Of a stretch of 64,000 bases of DNA, positions 1 through 26,300 are shown piece after piece. The notes under the pieces were generated by a model. It saw nothing but the letters and a program-made list of their open reading frames with translations. It had not been told where the DNA came from and did not search any database. Both the position numbers and the translations under genes were made by a program. The stretch is from Berberis thunbergii (lineage: Eukaryota; Streptophyta; Magnoliopsida; Ranunculales; Berberidaceae). The first letter of the stretch is position 1. Each line of letters starts with the position of its first letter. The stretch lies in contig QNQO01000530.1 in assembly GCA_003290165.1 (NCBI GenBank), positions 496,001 through 560,000 on the forward strand, read 5' to 3'.

Positions 1-112
1 CCTTGTCAATAGCATTCATGGTTCCGTTGATCAGCAGTTGCTCTTTTAATTCTGATTTCACAGTGATCTTACTTTTGTGTTTATTGATATATATTTGAAA
101 AATGCAAAGCAG

Positions 113-15532
<15,420 letters not shown>

Positions 15533-15805
15533 TTTTGGACAAATAAGGAATCATGTATTACACCTGCGATGTAGGCAACAGAAACAAGGATTTTCATGTA
15601 GTTTTCCTGGCACAGTATGTGCAAGTTTGTGGGTTTCGTTCGAATCCTTGTGGAGAACAGAGTAGATAATGTTACATGAGTTGTTGCGGTAGCCAAGTTT
15701 TGTTAACATCAGTGGGCACAGAGTTGTTGTTATGGCTCTTAGTTCGTCTTTCAGAGATGCATCACCCTTGCATATGTTATTAGCAAAAAATCAACTGATT
15801 TTAAT

Positions 15806-15812
15806 AATAAAA
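15806..15812 (+). terminator. Likely polyadenylation signal of DRG2
   Basis: An AATAAAA hexamer-type signal lies about 275 bp after the DRG2 stop codon. The stretch 15533-15805 is the presumptive 3' UTR and has no other feature. Confidence 0.45.
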
Positions 15813-15916
15813 ATATGACCTCAAGTCCCCATTTGCACTACTATGCACTCTGGTGGATGACCTACCAATTTTTCTAATCCAAGTGCTGAAATTGTACATG
15901 CTTTGCATTGTGCAAA

Positions 15917-16106
15917 GCGAAATTCTAAATGTCGAGGGAAAGAGCGAGGAAACCAGCGAGGTAAACAAGGTGGCGGGGGGTGAACCGTTCACCCCCCTCG
16001 AGATGTGTTCCGCGCGTGCATCTCGAGGGGGTGAACGATTCACCCCCCGCCACCTCGTTTACCTCGCTGGTTTCCTCGCCCTTTCCCTCGACACATAGAA
16101 TCGCTC
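15917..16106. mobile_element. Palindromic (foldback) Mutator-type MITE, copy 1 (190 bp)
   Basis: Almost the whole element is one inverted repeat with arms of about 88 bp and a short centre. The arms start near gattctatgtgtcgaggga and contain an internal gtgaac/gttcac palindrome. It is flanked by an exact 9-bp duplication, ttgtgcaaa (15908-15916 and 16107-16115), the size made by Mutator-like transposases. Copies 2 and 3 are at 36608 and 37738. Open frames inside are mirror artefacts. Confidence 0.85.
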
Positions 16107-16115
16107 TTGTGCAAA

Positions 16116-16845
16116 ATGCATTTTTTATGTTATAGCCTTTCACTACTTTGTTTGAGCTTAAATTTGAGAAAAGTTAAATACCAACAACAGAAACAACTAG
16201 TCAATGTTTTTACTTACTTTGTCACATGTCCCTTGAGATTCATGCTAAATGGGATAAATGAAATTTCTCTATAAATATCACAAAGCGAGCGAGGGTCCAC
16301 CGTGGACGTGACACAAGTTGATCGATAAGCCTATTAGTGCCCATTTTCCAAGATCACTCAAAAGGGTGGTCTTTAAATACTCACAAATATTGTTTATCAG
16401 GATATTTATGGCGATGACTTAAATATATATCTTGAGAAATGGTGTCAAAATAGTCCTGAAACTTTGACAAGTTTTTATTGGTAATTTGTAATTTGAACGA
16501 AGATTTCAACTTCAATAGAGCTCAAATAAGTTAAAAATAATTTCTTTTAGTTTGTCGGGGATCCAAAATGTTAAATAATAAAAGGGTGACCAGAATTAGG
16601 AATTTGAAGGACTCCAAGGTATATTACTTAATTGTGTTTAACCTTTTTATTTACAATCATAAAATTGAATCTGGATCTTTTTTATATTGTGTTGGGGCAC
16701 TTCTTGTAGTAAGAGAAGCTCTGAATCCATATCTTCAAAGTTCAAGGTGTGGGTTCAATTATCAATATTGTAATACACCTCAGAAGGTATATATATTATT
16801 GAAGATGAAGTAAACGTTTTGAGAAAATCTTCGTTGCGCAACAAA
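16116..16845. other. Intergenic sequence, no gene seen
   Basis: AT-rich DNA between the MITE and the copia fossil. Part may be the 3' LTR of the copia element (reading leftwards from about 16846), but the far LTR end was not identified. Confidence 0.35.
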
Positions 16846-19800
16846 TCTCCCTTTGATGCCAATGCCTCCCCCTGATACCAACAATCAAGGGAGATCAGAC
16901 AATTTACGTAATCCAATACTACGTACATGTTTCTCGAAAGTTGCATTCGATAAAGCTTTCATGAAAAGATGTGCCACATTGTCATCAGATCTAACCTCTT
17001 TTACTTCAATCTTCAAGAGCATTTGTTGATGTTGATTATAGAAGAACTTCGGTGATATATGCTTAGTATTGTCACCTTTGATGTAACCTAGCCTCATTTG
17101 TTCAATGCAAGCGACATTATCCTCGTAAATGCACGTAGGTTCATCTGTGGTTGACTTCAAACCACAAATACTTAGAATATGCCTAATTATGGATCTCAAC
17201 CATACACATTAACGAACTGTTTCATGAAGAGAAATAATCTCTGCATGATTCGAAGAAGTAGCAACAAGAGTCTACTTTGTCAACCTCCAAGATATTGCTG
17301 CGTTCCCTATGGTAAAGACATAATCCATTTGAGAATGTCCTTTGTGTGGTTTAGAGAGATACCCAACATTAGAAAAAACTTGTCAGGACATCACTTGGAG
17401 TTTGACCAAAGCAAGCGGCAACACGTTTATCGGCGGTGGGAGATGTGGCTCTGCCATCGATTTTTGGGAATTTTCCCATTTCGTGAAGATCAACGTCCGA
17501 TTTTGATATCTCTCTATAGGGATAAAACAAGCTCATATCAATCGTACCTCTTAGGTATTGAAATATGTCTTTAATGCCAATCCAATGGCGGCGTGTCGGC
17601 GCAGAACTAAATCGAGCCAACAAGTTCACAACGAATGAGATGTCTGATCTCGTACATTGCGCTAAGGACAATAATGCACCTATTGCACTTAGGTAGGGCA
17701 CATCTGCCTCTAGTAATGCCTCGTCCTCCTCCTTGGATGTATGAATCTTTCTTCTGTTCCAGACTCCGGACGATCATGGGAGTGCTACAAGGCTTAGTTT
17801 TATCCTCATTAAAGTGCCTTAACAATTTCTGAATATAGCCCAATTGGTGAATCATAATTCTATCGGCACGGTGTTCGATCTCCAATCCGAGGCAAAACCG
17901 TGTTTTTCCAAGATCCTTCATCTTGAATTCATACTTCAAGTGCTCAGCGGTTTCCTTTAACTCCTCTAGAGTTCCAATCAAATTCATGTCATCGACATAA
18001 ACCGCAACAATAGCAAACCCGAAACTTGTTCTCTTAATGAACACGCATGAACATAATTCATTGTTTATGTATTCCCTTCCGATCAAGTATTCACTTATTT
18101 TGTTATACCACATCCGTCCGAATTGTTTCAATCCGTAAAGTAAACGTTTCAATCTGATAGAAAAACGTGCTCCATGGTTTAGAGCTACTTGATTCGGGCA
18201 AACGAAGTCCATCCGAGACTTTCATGTATATATCTGTATCTAGATCCCCGTAGAGATATGCCGTAACCACATCCATAAGTTGCATATTCAGTTTTTCGGA
18301 AACTACCAAACTGACAAGGTAGCAGAATGTTATTATGTCCATTACGAGAGAATACGTCTCCTCGTAATCGATCCCAGGGCGTTGAGAAAAACCTTGCACC
18401 ACGAGGCGAGCCTTATATCTCACAATCTCGTTTTTTTCATTACGCTTCCTAACGAATACCCATTTAAATTTGACGGGTTTTACACCTGGAGGGGTTGGCA
18501 ATACCGACCCAAACACCTTCCGTTTCGTTAGGGAATCCAATTCAGCCGGGATTGCATTTTTCCATTTTGGCTAGTTAGCTCTACGTTGACACTCTTCAAT
18601 GGAGCGGGGTTCGATATCATCGCAAGTTATGGTTTCGTGCGCAACCGAATATGCAAATACATCATCGATGATGATCTCGTTTCGATTCCATGTCCCATCT
18701 ATGCATGCATAATTGACCGAGATTTCTCTGTTCTCGGAAGTCGATACTGACGTTGAGGCGTCCCCCAACGATGACTTCTCTCGGACATATCCATAGTCTG
18801 GGATATTCTCATGGGATGGTTCAATCGAGATAGCGATGTCAGATGGATTGGTTTGTACCGTCTGCGTCCTCTTCCGAGGACGAGAATCCATCGAACCCAG
18901 TGGTCTACCGCGCTTTCTCGCGGGATCAGATGACTGGTTAGCCGCCAGGGTACCACACACATCGTTTTCGTCACAGCGACGGCGTCGTGCCTGGCGTCTC
19001 CCGGGGCGGCGCTGCCTCCTATGGTGGGGACGTCAATCCTTGAAGGCACGTTTGCAGCATGTATATGTGATCTCGTCACTTTAGCAATATCAGTGAAAGC
19101 GTCTGACAACTTATTTGCTACGCTATGAAGATTGATAATTCGCCACACCTCACTCTCGGACTGTGCGGTTCGGGATCAAGGTGAGACAAAGCAAGGACAG
19201 ACCACGACAAAGTGGGGATCGATAACGTTAACGTTCTTATCTCCCCCTAACGACGGGAATACTGTCTCATCAAAGTGACAATCAGAAAATCGTGCGGTAA
19301 AGAGATCGCCTGTCAAGGGTTCCAAGTAGTGGATAATTGATGGTGTATCATATCCCACATATATACTCATCATTCGTTGAGGCCCCATCTTGGTACGTTG
19401 TGGTGGCGCAATTGGCACATAAACTGCGCACCAAAAAATGCGTAAGTAAGAAAGATCCGGTTCGTACCCAGTCACCAGTTGTGACGCTGAGAATGGTTGG
19501 GTGGCAATCGGCCTCAAACGGAGTAACATTGCTGCGTGCAAAAATTGCGGATATAGGCAGGTTGGTGAGCATAACCAACGTCCGAGCGACCATCTGTAAC
19601 CTCTTGATGGTGGCTTTCGCAAGACTTTTTGGGTGGAAACATGGGGAACCAGATGTTCAACATCAATCCCAATGGACATGCAATAATCATCGAATATTTT
19701 CGATGTAAACTCTCCGGCATTATCGAGTCGAATTGACTTAATAGGGTAATTCGAGAGGTGAGCCCTCAGTCGAATAATCTGGGCTAAAAGTTTAGCATAT

Positions 19801-19920
19801 GCAACATTTTGGGTGGACAGTAGTGTGACATGTGACCAGCGTGTCGACGCTTCAACCAACACCATAAAATATCTAAATAGTCTGCAAGTTGGTTGGATAG
19901 GTCCACAAATATCCATGTGA
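16846..19920 (-). mobile_element. Degraded, 5'-truncated Ty1/copia retrotransposon (integrase-RT-RNase H)
   Basis: On the minus strand, reading from 19916 down, there are four blocks. The integrase core starts with MDICGP and later RLDNAGEF (first two catalytic Asp), followed by frame changes through the Glu block (19348-19720). A hinge region follows. The reverse transcriptase spans 18540-17369, with YVDDMNLIG (the catalytic Y-x-D-D block) and KARLVVQGFSQ. RNase H-like sequence covers 17199-16885, with CIYEDNVACIEQ. A purine-rich tract (gcatcaaagggagattt) just left of 16865 precedes a TGTTG that may start the 3' LTR. Gag and protease are missing to the right of about 19920, and stops and shifts break every domain. 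Confidence 0.85.
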
Positions 19921-22060
19921 ACAAAATTAGTGTTTCTGAACTAATGCTTCCAAGAAACAGATATTCATGGAACTGGATTAGAATAAAACTCGAAGTTTCA
20001 AACAATGGTCGTGAACGGTCATTGTTCAATGCTACATAAACTGCCTTAGTTCGGAGCGAATACCATAGTTCAAGCTTCACGAACTGCCATAGTTCGGAGT
20101 GAATGCGAAACCCCCATTGCTTGACTTGGTGCAAACTTCCATAATCCGAATTAGAGGGAATTGAGTAGAAAGCTAATTGGGAGAGACTGAAATTTAAATT
20201 AATTCACAAAAGCTATAAATTAATACACAACATCATAACATATATAGGACAATGATTCAATCAGTATACAACATCATAACATATATAGTGCAGTGATTCA
20301 ATCAGATTCAATACAACATCATGGTTTATGATTGTGCACTTAACAAAGTTTTAGAACAACATGAACAATTTGTGCAACTCACGAACAGAGTGATGATCTG
20401 ATATATCTTCCAAAACACACAAGTCAAGTCGTTTGGCTATTGAATACTATATCTAAGAATCCACTTATAGATGGAAGATTTATGCTAGACCCTTTTTTTT
20501 TTTTTTTTTTTTCTTTCTTCTATGATTATTATGGCTTCTAGGATGTAACATGAAATCTGTACCACCAGTTTTGCTAGCTAGCTGTGTCGTTTTGAGTGTT
20601 TATTTCTCAGTCATTGGCCTTAACTATCTAATTCAATGTCTCATGGTATCATATGTGGCTTGCAGTAACCAGAGTTCACAGGAAAATTTGATCATTTGAA
20701 TCATCATGAAAGTTAAAGTTTCAAAGCTGTTTCATATGAAAATATTGTGTAGGTATAATATGTTTCTTGAGGTAGTCAAACAATGTTAGCAATGCTGCTC
20801 TATTTTGCACAAAATCTTGCTCTATTGTATCTATAATGGTGTCACCCTCTAAATCATTTCATATATAATGATTTGAGTTGTGGCGAAATCATCAATTCAT
20901 ATAATTTCTAAAATTCCAGATATATACCCAATAATCTTTCTTTCTCATCTATCGGAAGGCAAATCTGTACCATGGTATTGATTTCCAACTGTCCAAGCAC
21001 ATAAATAATGAGAATGGTACATTGGCATTTAAAAAAAAGGATAAAGATGTATCACGAATTCACGATCTAAAAATCAGTTTGCAGTGCTCAGATTATAGTT
21101 CAGATGGGCAACAATTCACCAAATACAGTTGAACACAGTAAACCACATACCAAAATCCAAGATAGGATAGGCCAGCAATTTAATGATTTCAATTGGGTTT
21201 GAGATATCACAGCTCCGAGTAAAAAAAATTCTGAAGCTGCTAATGGCGAATGGTGTTTGCATGGGTTTTTTTTTCTTAATAGCTGCTAGGGTTAGACCTC
21301 GTGATGAAAGTAACATAAATAAAGAAAAAAAATAAGAATAGGGAGGAAAACAAAAAGCTATATAGTATTCTAATTTGAAACGAGCTCATGCCAATAAAGA
21401 ATCTAAATCTTACTCTGATACAAAGAATATATCCTTAAAATAATCACACAATCCAAATTTGACTGCAAGAACATGTGAAATATTTTAGCAAAGAATTTTG
21501 ATTAGAGCACTCATCTCTCTTCTAAATCACTTTACTATGTAATTTCGGAGCTGTTCCAATACAACCTCAAATATTAAATTAATATAAAAATTATTAAAAA
21601 AAAAGACCTAAACATCATTATTTTTTCTTATTATTTTTTTAAACTCAAGATTTGTTGACTTAGGGGTTTTTTTGAGAAATTTTTCTAAAATTTTAACTAA
21701 AATCTCTCCAAAGATTGAGGGTATGGTAGATTGATCATCTGCTTTTTATTATTATTATTTTTTTTTAATGAAGACTCCAACTCCAAGATGTGTTCTAAAA
21801 CAGGAGTGCCACATCTACACCTATCACATGAATACATAATAGGGCCCTGATTCTAGGGAGCAAAGGGAAAGATAGAGGTGTTAAACATGGTACCAAAGTG
21901 GGACCTGTTAGTTAATTGTTAGGCCAGACATGTGGAGGCCCACATCATTAAAGTCATACATGACTCACCTCAAGAAGGGAACACAAAAAACATTAGAGGA
22001 GAATGACAGTTTGCCACATGTTCTAATCTTAAATCATCATCACTTCAAGATGAATAGAAT
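19921..22060. other. Intergenic DNA between copia fossil and PP2C gene
   Basis: AT-rich sequence with poly(T) tracts near 20490. No coding exon, RNA gene or delimited transposon is supported apart from the tandem repeat at 20224-20305. Confidence 0.5.
20224..20305. repeat. Tandem repeat, 2 units of about 41 bp
   Basis: Two adjacent copies share acaacatcataacatatata and end in tgattcaatcag; a partial third start (tacaacatcat) follows at about 20310. Confidence 0.75.
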
Positions 22061-22061
22061 T

Positions 22062-22096
22062 GAAGTGAAGAGAAGAGAAGAGAAGAGAAGAGAAGA
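22062..22096. repeat. (GAAGA)n short tandem repeat upstream of HAB1
   Basis: Six or so agaga-type pentamers run together (gaagagaagagaagagaaga). They lie about 1.3 kb upstream of the HAB1 start in the presumptive promoter. Poly(T) tracts at 22269-22283 and 22350-22367 follow. Confidence 0.7.
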
Positions 22097-22399
22097 AACA
22101 ACTGATACAATACAGAGATTTTAGAGAACAGAATACCACAAAATACAATACAAGAATACATGTATAGTTATGGTTTTGGATGGATGATGAAGAGAGAGAA
22201 GGGAAAGAAAGGTGTTTAAGAATGGGCAGTGATAATGCTTTTAATATGCTATGTTCTTAGACACCTGTCCTGTTTTTTTTTTTTTCCTTTTTTCTTCTCT
22301 CTCTTCACTTTTTTTTTCTGCTTGTCTACTCTCCAATCTGCACTTGGTTTTTTTTTTTTTTTTTTTTGTTCTGCTATTCATCTAACTTGTATTTCTTCA

Positions 22400-23359
22400 G
22401 TCATTTCATGACCTACAAGGAGGAGAAGTAAATCAAAGGCTAATAAGGGAGGTCAGTTGGAAAAAATCTAAACTTCTTTAGTTTTTAGTTTTTGTTTTTG
22501 TTTTTGTTTTTGGGTTTTGATTTAGTGGTAAGTTGATAAGTGCTTTTTCCATCCTTTATTTCTAGTTGATGATTGATTTGTTGATGTTTTGAGAGAGAAG
22601 GAATGGATGGGTAGGTGATTTATGTGGTGAATTGACTTTCTTCTTTCATTCATGTTGTTAAAATTAGAGGAAAGAAGAAATAGAAGATAGAGGAGAGGTG
22701 GGTTACCTGTGACTCAGGGAGCTCAGATGGTGTTAAGCTGAAAAGGTTTCATCTTTTAAGGGTTAGCCTTGTGATTCTTGAGAAATTTTTTACCTTTCCT
22801 AGGTTCTTTCTCATGATCTCCTTTGGTCCTTCTCTTTCTTGTGTTTAGAGATAAGGGGTTGATCTCACTTATTGTTTCATGTAAAAGGGGTTTGGTGGAT
22901 TGAAGTAATTTAGAGGTCCTCATCTTTCAATTGTTGCTTTCTTAATATAGTTACTTAGTTGCTTTCATGAGGAGGAAGGACCATAAAGGGGGAAGGGTTT
23001 GCTAAGGGCAGGTCTAGCTAAAAGAGAGATCAGAGCTCAAAGTAGATCCATTTACTTCACTAGATCTGACATCCCATTTACTTTGTACTCTACAACCCTT
23101 GGTCATTCTCTGGGTTTCATCAACCCCTTTTTGCTTGCATAACTTTTAGAGCCAGATTTGTGTCTTATTTTGATTGATTCTTATTGTTATAGGTTTGGGG
23201 ATCTCAGATTTTTGGTTATGGGAAATAGTTTAGGGGGTTGCCATAATTCACTTGTCTCCAATTTGGAATGCAATAGTTGACAAATGGTAGCTTGTATGAT
23301 TTGGGAGAGTATACAAGGTTGTTGTTACTACTACTGCTACCATTCGGATAAGGGAATTG
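22400..23359 (+). promoter_or_regulatory. Presumptive promoter/5' leader of HAB1
   Basis: Pyrimidine-rich, gene-poor sequence directly before the HAB1 ATG. No confident TATA box or ABRE core was picked out. Polypyrimidine runs ending in ag (for example near 23192 and 23207) could be 5'-UTR intron acceptors. Two short upstream ORFs occur in the last 150 bp. Confidence 0.4.
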
Positions 23360-23397
23360 ATGGAGGAAATGTCTCCAGCAGTAGCTGTACCATTTAG
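23284..23397 (+). other. Upstream ORF overlapping the HAB1 start codon (37 codons)
   Basis: ATG at 23284 opens a 37-codon frame that ends with TAG at 23395-23397. This passes the HAB1 ATG (23360) in the +1 frame relative to it. A separate 20-codon uORF (23218-23280) ends just before it. If both are in the mature leader they should reduce HAB1 initiation. Whether this leader is spliced is not visible. Confidence 0.45.
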
Positions 23398-26300
23398 GCT
23401 AGGTAATTCAATCTGTGATAAATCTTCAATAGCGTCTCACATGGAAATCACAAGACTAAAGTTGATAACAGACAATGCAACCTTGTTGTCCGAATCCACG
23501 GGTGAACTGCCTCCTGAAAATGATACTGGTAAGGTTCAAGATTGCAGCTGTAGTAATCTAGAAAGTGAAGTGGATGTAGTGCCCATGTCGATACCAGAAG
23601 ATGTTAAGGGTGGAGCAGGAGGAGGACAAAGAGTAGCAGTGATGGATCAGATTATTCCTGATAGTCAAATTGGTTGGGTGGCTAGTGATGCATTGATTCA
23701 TGAAATTGAGGAAGATGATAACTTATCTGTGGGGGGTGATCTAGTACTTGATGGCGATGCTACATATTCCCTTTCTGTAGTTAGTGATGTCGGTAGCATG
23801 CCCACTGAAGAATTATTAAGTTCGGAGAGGACTTCTGGTATGGCTACTTCTAGTGCCATGCATATTGAGAAGAGCAGTGAGCACCCTCAAGTCATTTCAA
23901 AGGCCACTGCTTCAGGAGAACCAAGTTTTCAGAAAGAAGCTGAGAGAGATCTAGTTCCTGTTGTGGCGAGGGCTCATGAGGTGATGACAGGTGATGGGTC
24001 TGATTGTAAAGAATCAAAGGTGTCTCTTGTGTCAACTCAAGATCAGAGAATGCTTGGCAGTCGAGGAGAGTTGGACTGTCTACCCCTTTGGGGATCTATA
24101 TCCATTTGTGGAAGGAGACCAGAGATGGAAGATGCTGTTGCAGCTCTTCCTCGTTTTACAAAGATTCCCCTTCAACTGCTAATCAGTGATGATTTAATCA
24201 ATGGCATGAAGCAAAGTGTGACTCACACAACAGCTCATCTTTTTGGAGTCTATGATGGCCATGGAGGTTCTCAGGTACCCCTAGTTCCCTTAGTTATTTA
24301 ATGGTTTTGAAAAACACATATTAGGGTCTATGAATATGATTTCATTTTCTCCCTGCAGGTTGCGAATTATTGTCGAGACCGTGTCCATTCAGCTCTGATT
24401 GAGGAGATAGAAATTGCAAAAGAAGTGCTGAGCAGTGGGAGGATCAAGGACAATTGGCATATGCTATGGGAAAAAGCCTTCACAAATTGTTTTATGAAAG
24501 TTGATGCAGAAATTAGTGGCACAGTGGACAGATCAACTGTCGATGGGATCCCTGTAGTTGTTGCTCCTGAAACTGTTGGTTCTACTGCGGTTGTTGCTTT
24601 AATTTGTTCCTCTCACATTGTAGTTGGAAATTGTGGTGATTCAAGAGCAGTTTTATGTCGAGGGAAAGAACCTATGCCATTGTCAGTAGATCATAAAGTA
24701 AGATATGTTTGTTCTCTGAATTATTATAATCTTCAATTAAACCCCTTGCTCTTTGGAAACTGATTGCATTCGTTTTATACAGCCTAGTAGAGAAGATGAA
24801 TATGCAAGAATAGAAGCTGCAGGAGGCAAGGTCATTCAGTGGAATGGACACCGTGTATTTGGCGTACTTGCAATGTCAAGGTCCATAGGTATGTGCAATT
24901 TTAACCTTCAATTTGTTTCCAATGTCCTTCATGGAAAATTCTAGTTTTACTCTCCAGTATGTTGTATAGTTGACACCATTTCTAAATTCTGATTTCTAGT
25001 AATCCAATTGTTGATGTATAATCACACTTGAAACTTTAGGCAGTGTGTGACATGGACCACATGGTTATGCTCTGTCCAACACCACTGAAATCATGTACCC
25101 TATACACCAAAATATGCAAAGGGGTTGTTTCCCTTGTTATACATCTGTATGCTCTAGAATCCAGATAGGCCAACGCATATGCAGAGTTTATTACCCATGT
25201 TGACAAAACTTTTAACCTGCATACAATGCATGTTTCTGTATTCTGAGTTTGTCTCTACTTCCTGGTCTTAGTTTTTCTTTCTAGTCCCATCAGTGGCATC
25301 ATATTAGTGGTATCAGAAATGACAGCCTTAATGTAGGTTTACTAACTATGATGATTATCTCTGCCAAAAGCTGCTCAATTTCTATACCTTTGCCTATAAC
25401 AGAGATTGAACCAAGTCAATGCTGCAACTGGACAATCTTGTTAATGTTAAGTTGTCCTGTAAAGATCTACATGATATTTATGTGGGAACTGTATACTATT
25501 ATATGAACAATTGCTAAGGTAACTACCAAGGGGGATTATTACTGGGGTCGACAAGACTGCCGGGTAGCCTGGAAAGGTGTGGTGTCCCAAGGGTTATGTG
25601 GGGGGTACCATATCGCTGAATGGGAACTGACTTTTCGGCAGACAGCAAAGTGGATTTTTAGCCGTATTAGAAGTCTAAAAGGGGCTCAAACTGCAGCTCC
25701 TCCATTCATGGTGGAAGGGATTGGAGCAAGGTTGAAGAAAGGAGTAATTTTGGCAATTTACTAATATGGAGAATTTGATAGGAAAATGGTGGACAAAGGG
25801 AGTGGTTTACAGGTTCTGTAGATTTGGATAGTATTTTGGTATTTCAGTTAGTTACACTCACTTAGAGAGTTCATCAAGGATTCTTTTGATTCTCTAGAAT
25901 AGGAATTTAGTAACCAGTGCCACTTTCTAGTAAACTTTTTTTTTTTTTTTGGGAAAGCGAGTGGAGTTATTTAGGATCCCCAAACCTGAAAAATAAATTG
26001 GAGTTACATTTCCCTGATTTATCTTCATGTACAATATCTTTCAAGTCTTGAGCAAATGAACTCAGAGTAATTTCCACAAAGGTCGAGCTTGGGTTTAGAC
26101 TTGCAAGTCTGTCCGCAACCCTGTTAGCTTCTCTGTACTCGTGTCTTATTGTATATTCTTCCAGTATATCTAGTAAACTTCACATTCATTTGATTTACAA
26201 TTGTCAAAGTACATATCTATAGCAGGTGCTAAACATGGGCTTGATCAATTTGGATGAGATCATGAACCCGGACAAATAGTTTACGGTGCAGTTGTACCCA

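Noticed and set aside
15801..16143. Mirror-image open frames on both strands
   Set aside because: They arise from the palindromic MITE; the similar peptides are the two arms read in opposite directions.
25500..25770. Open frame [19 protein letters not shown] as a gene or LINE piece
   Set aside because: Weak resemblance to the LINE 'GGLGI' region only; within HAB1 intron 3 and too degraded to support.
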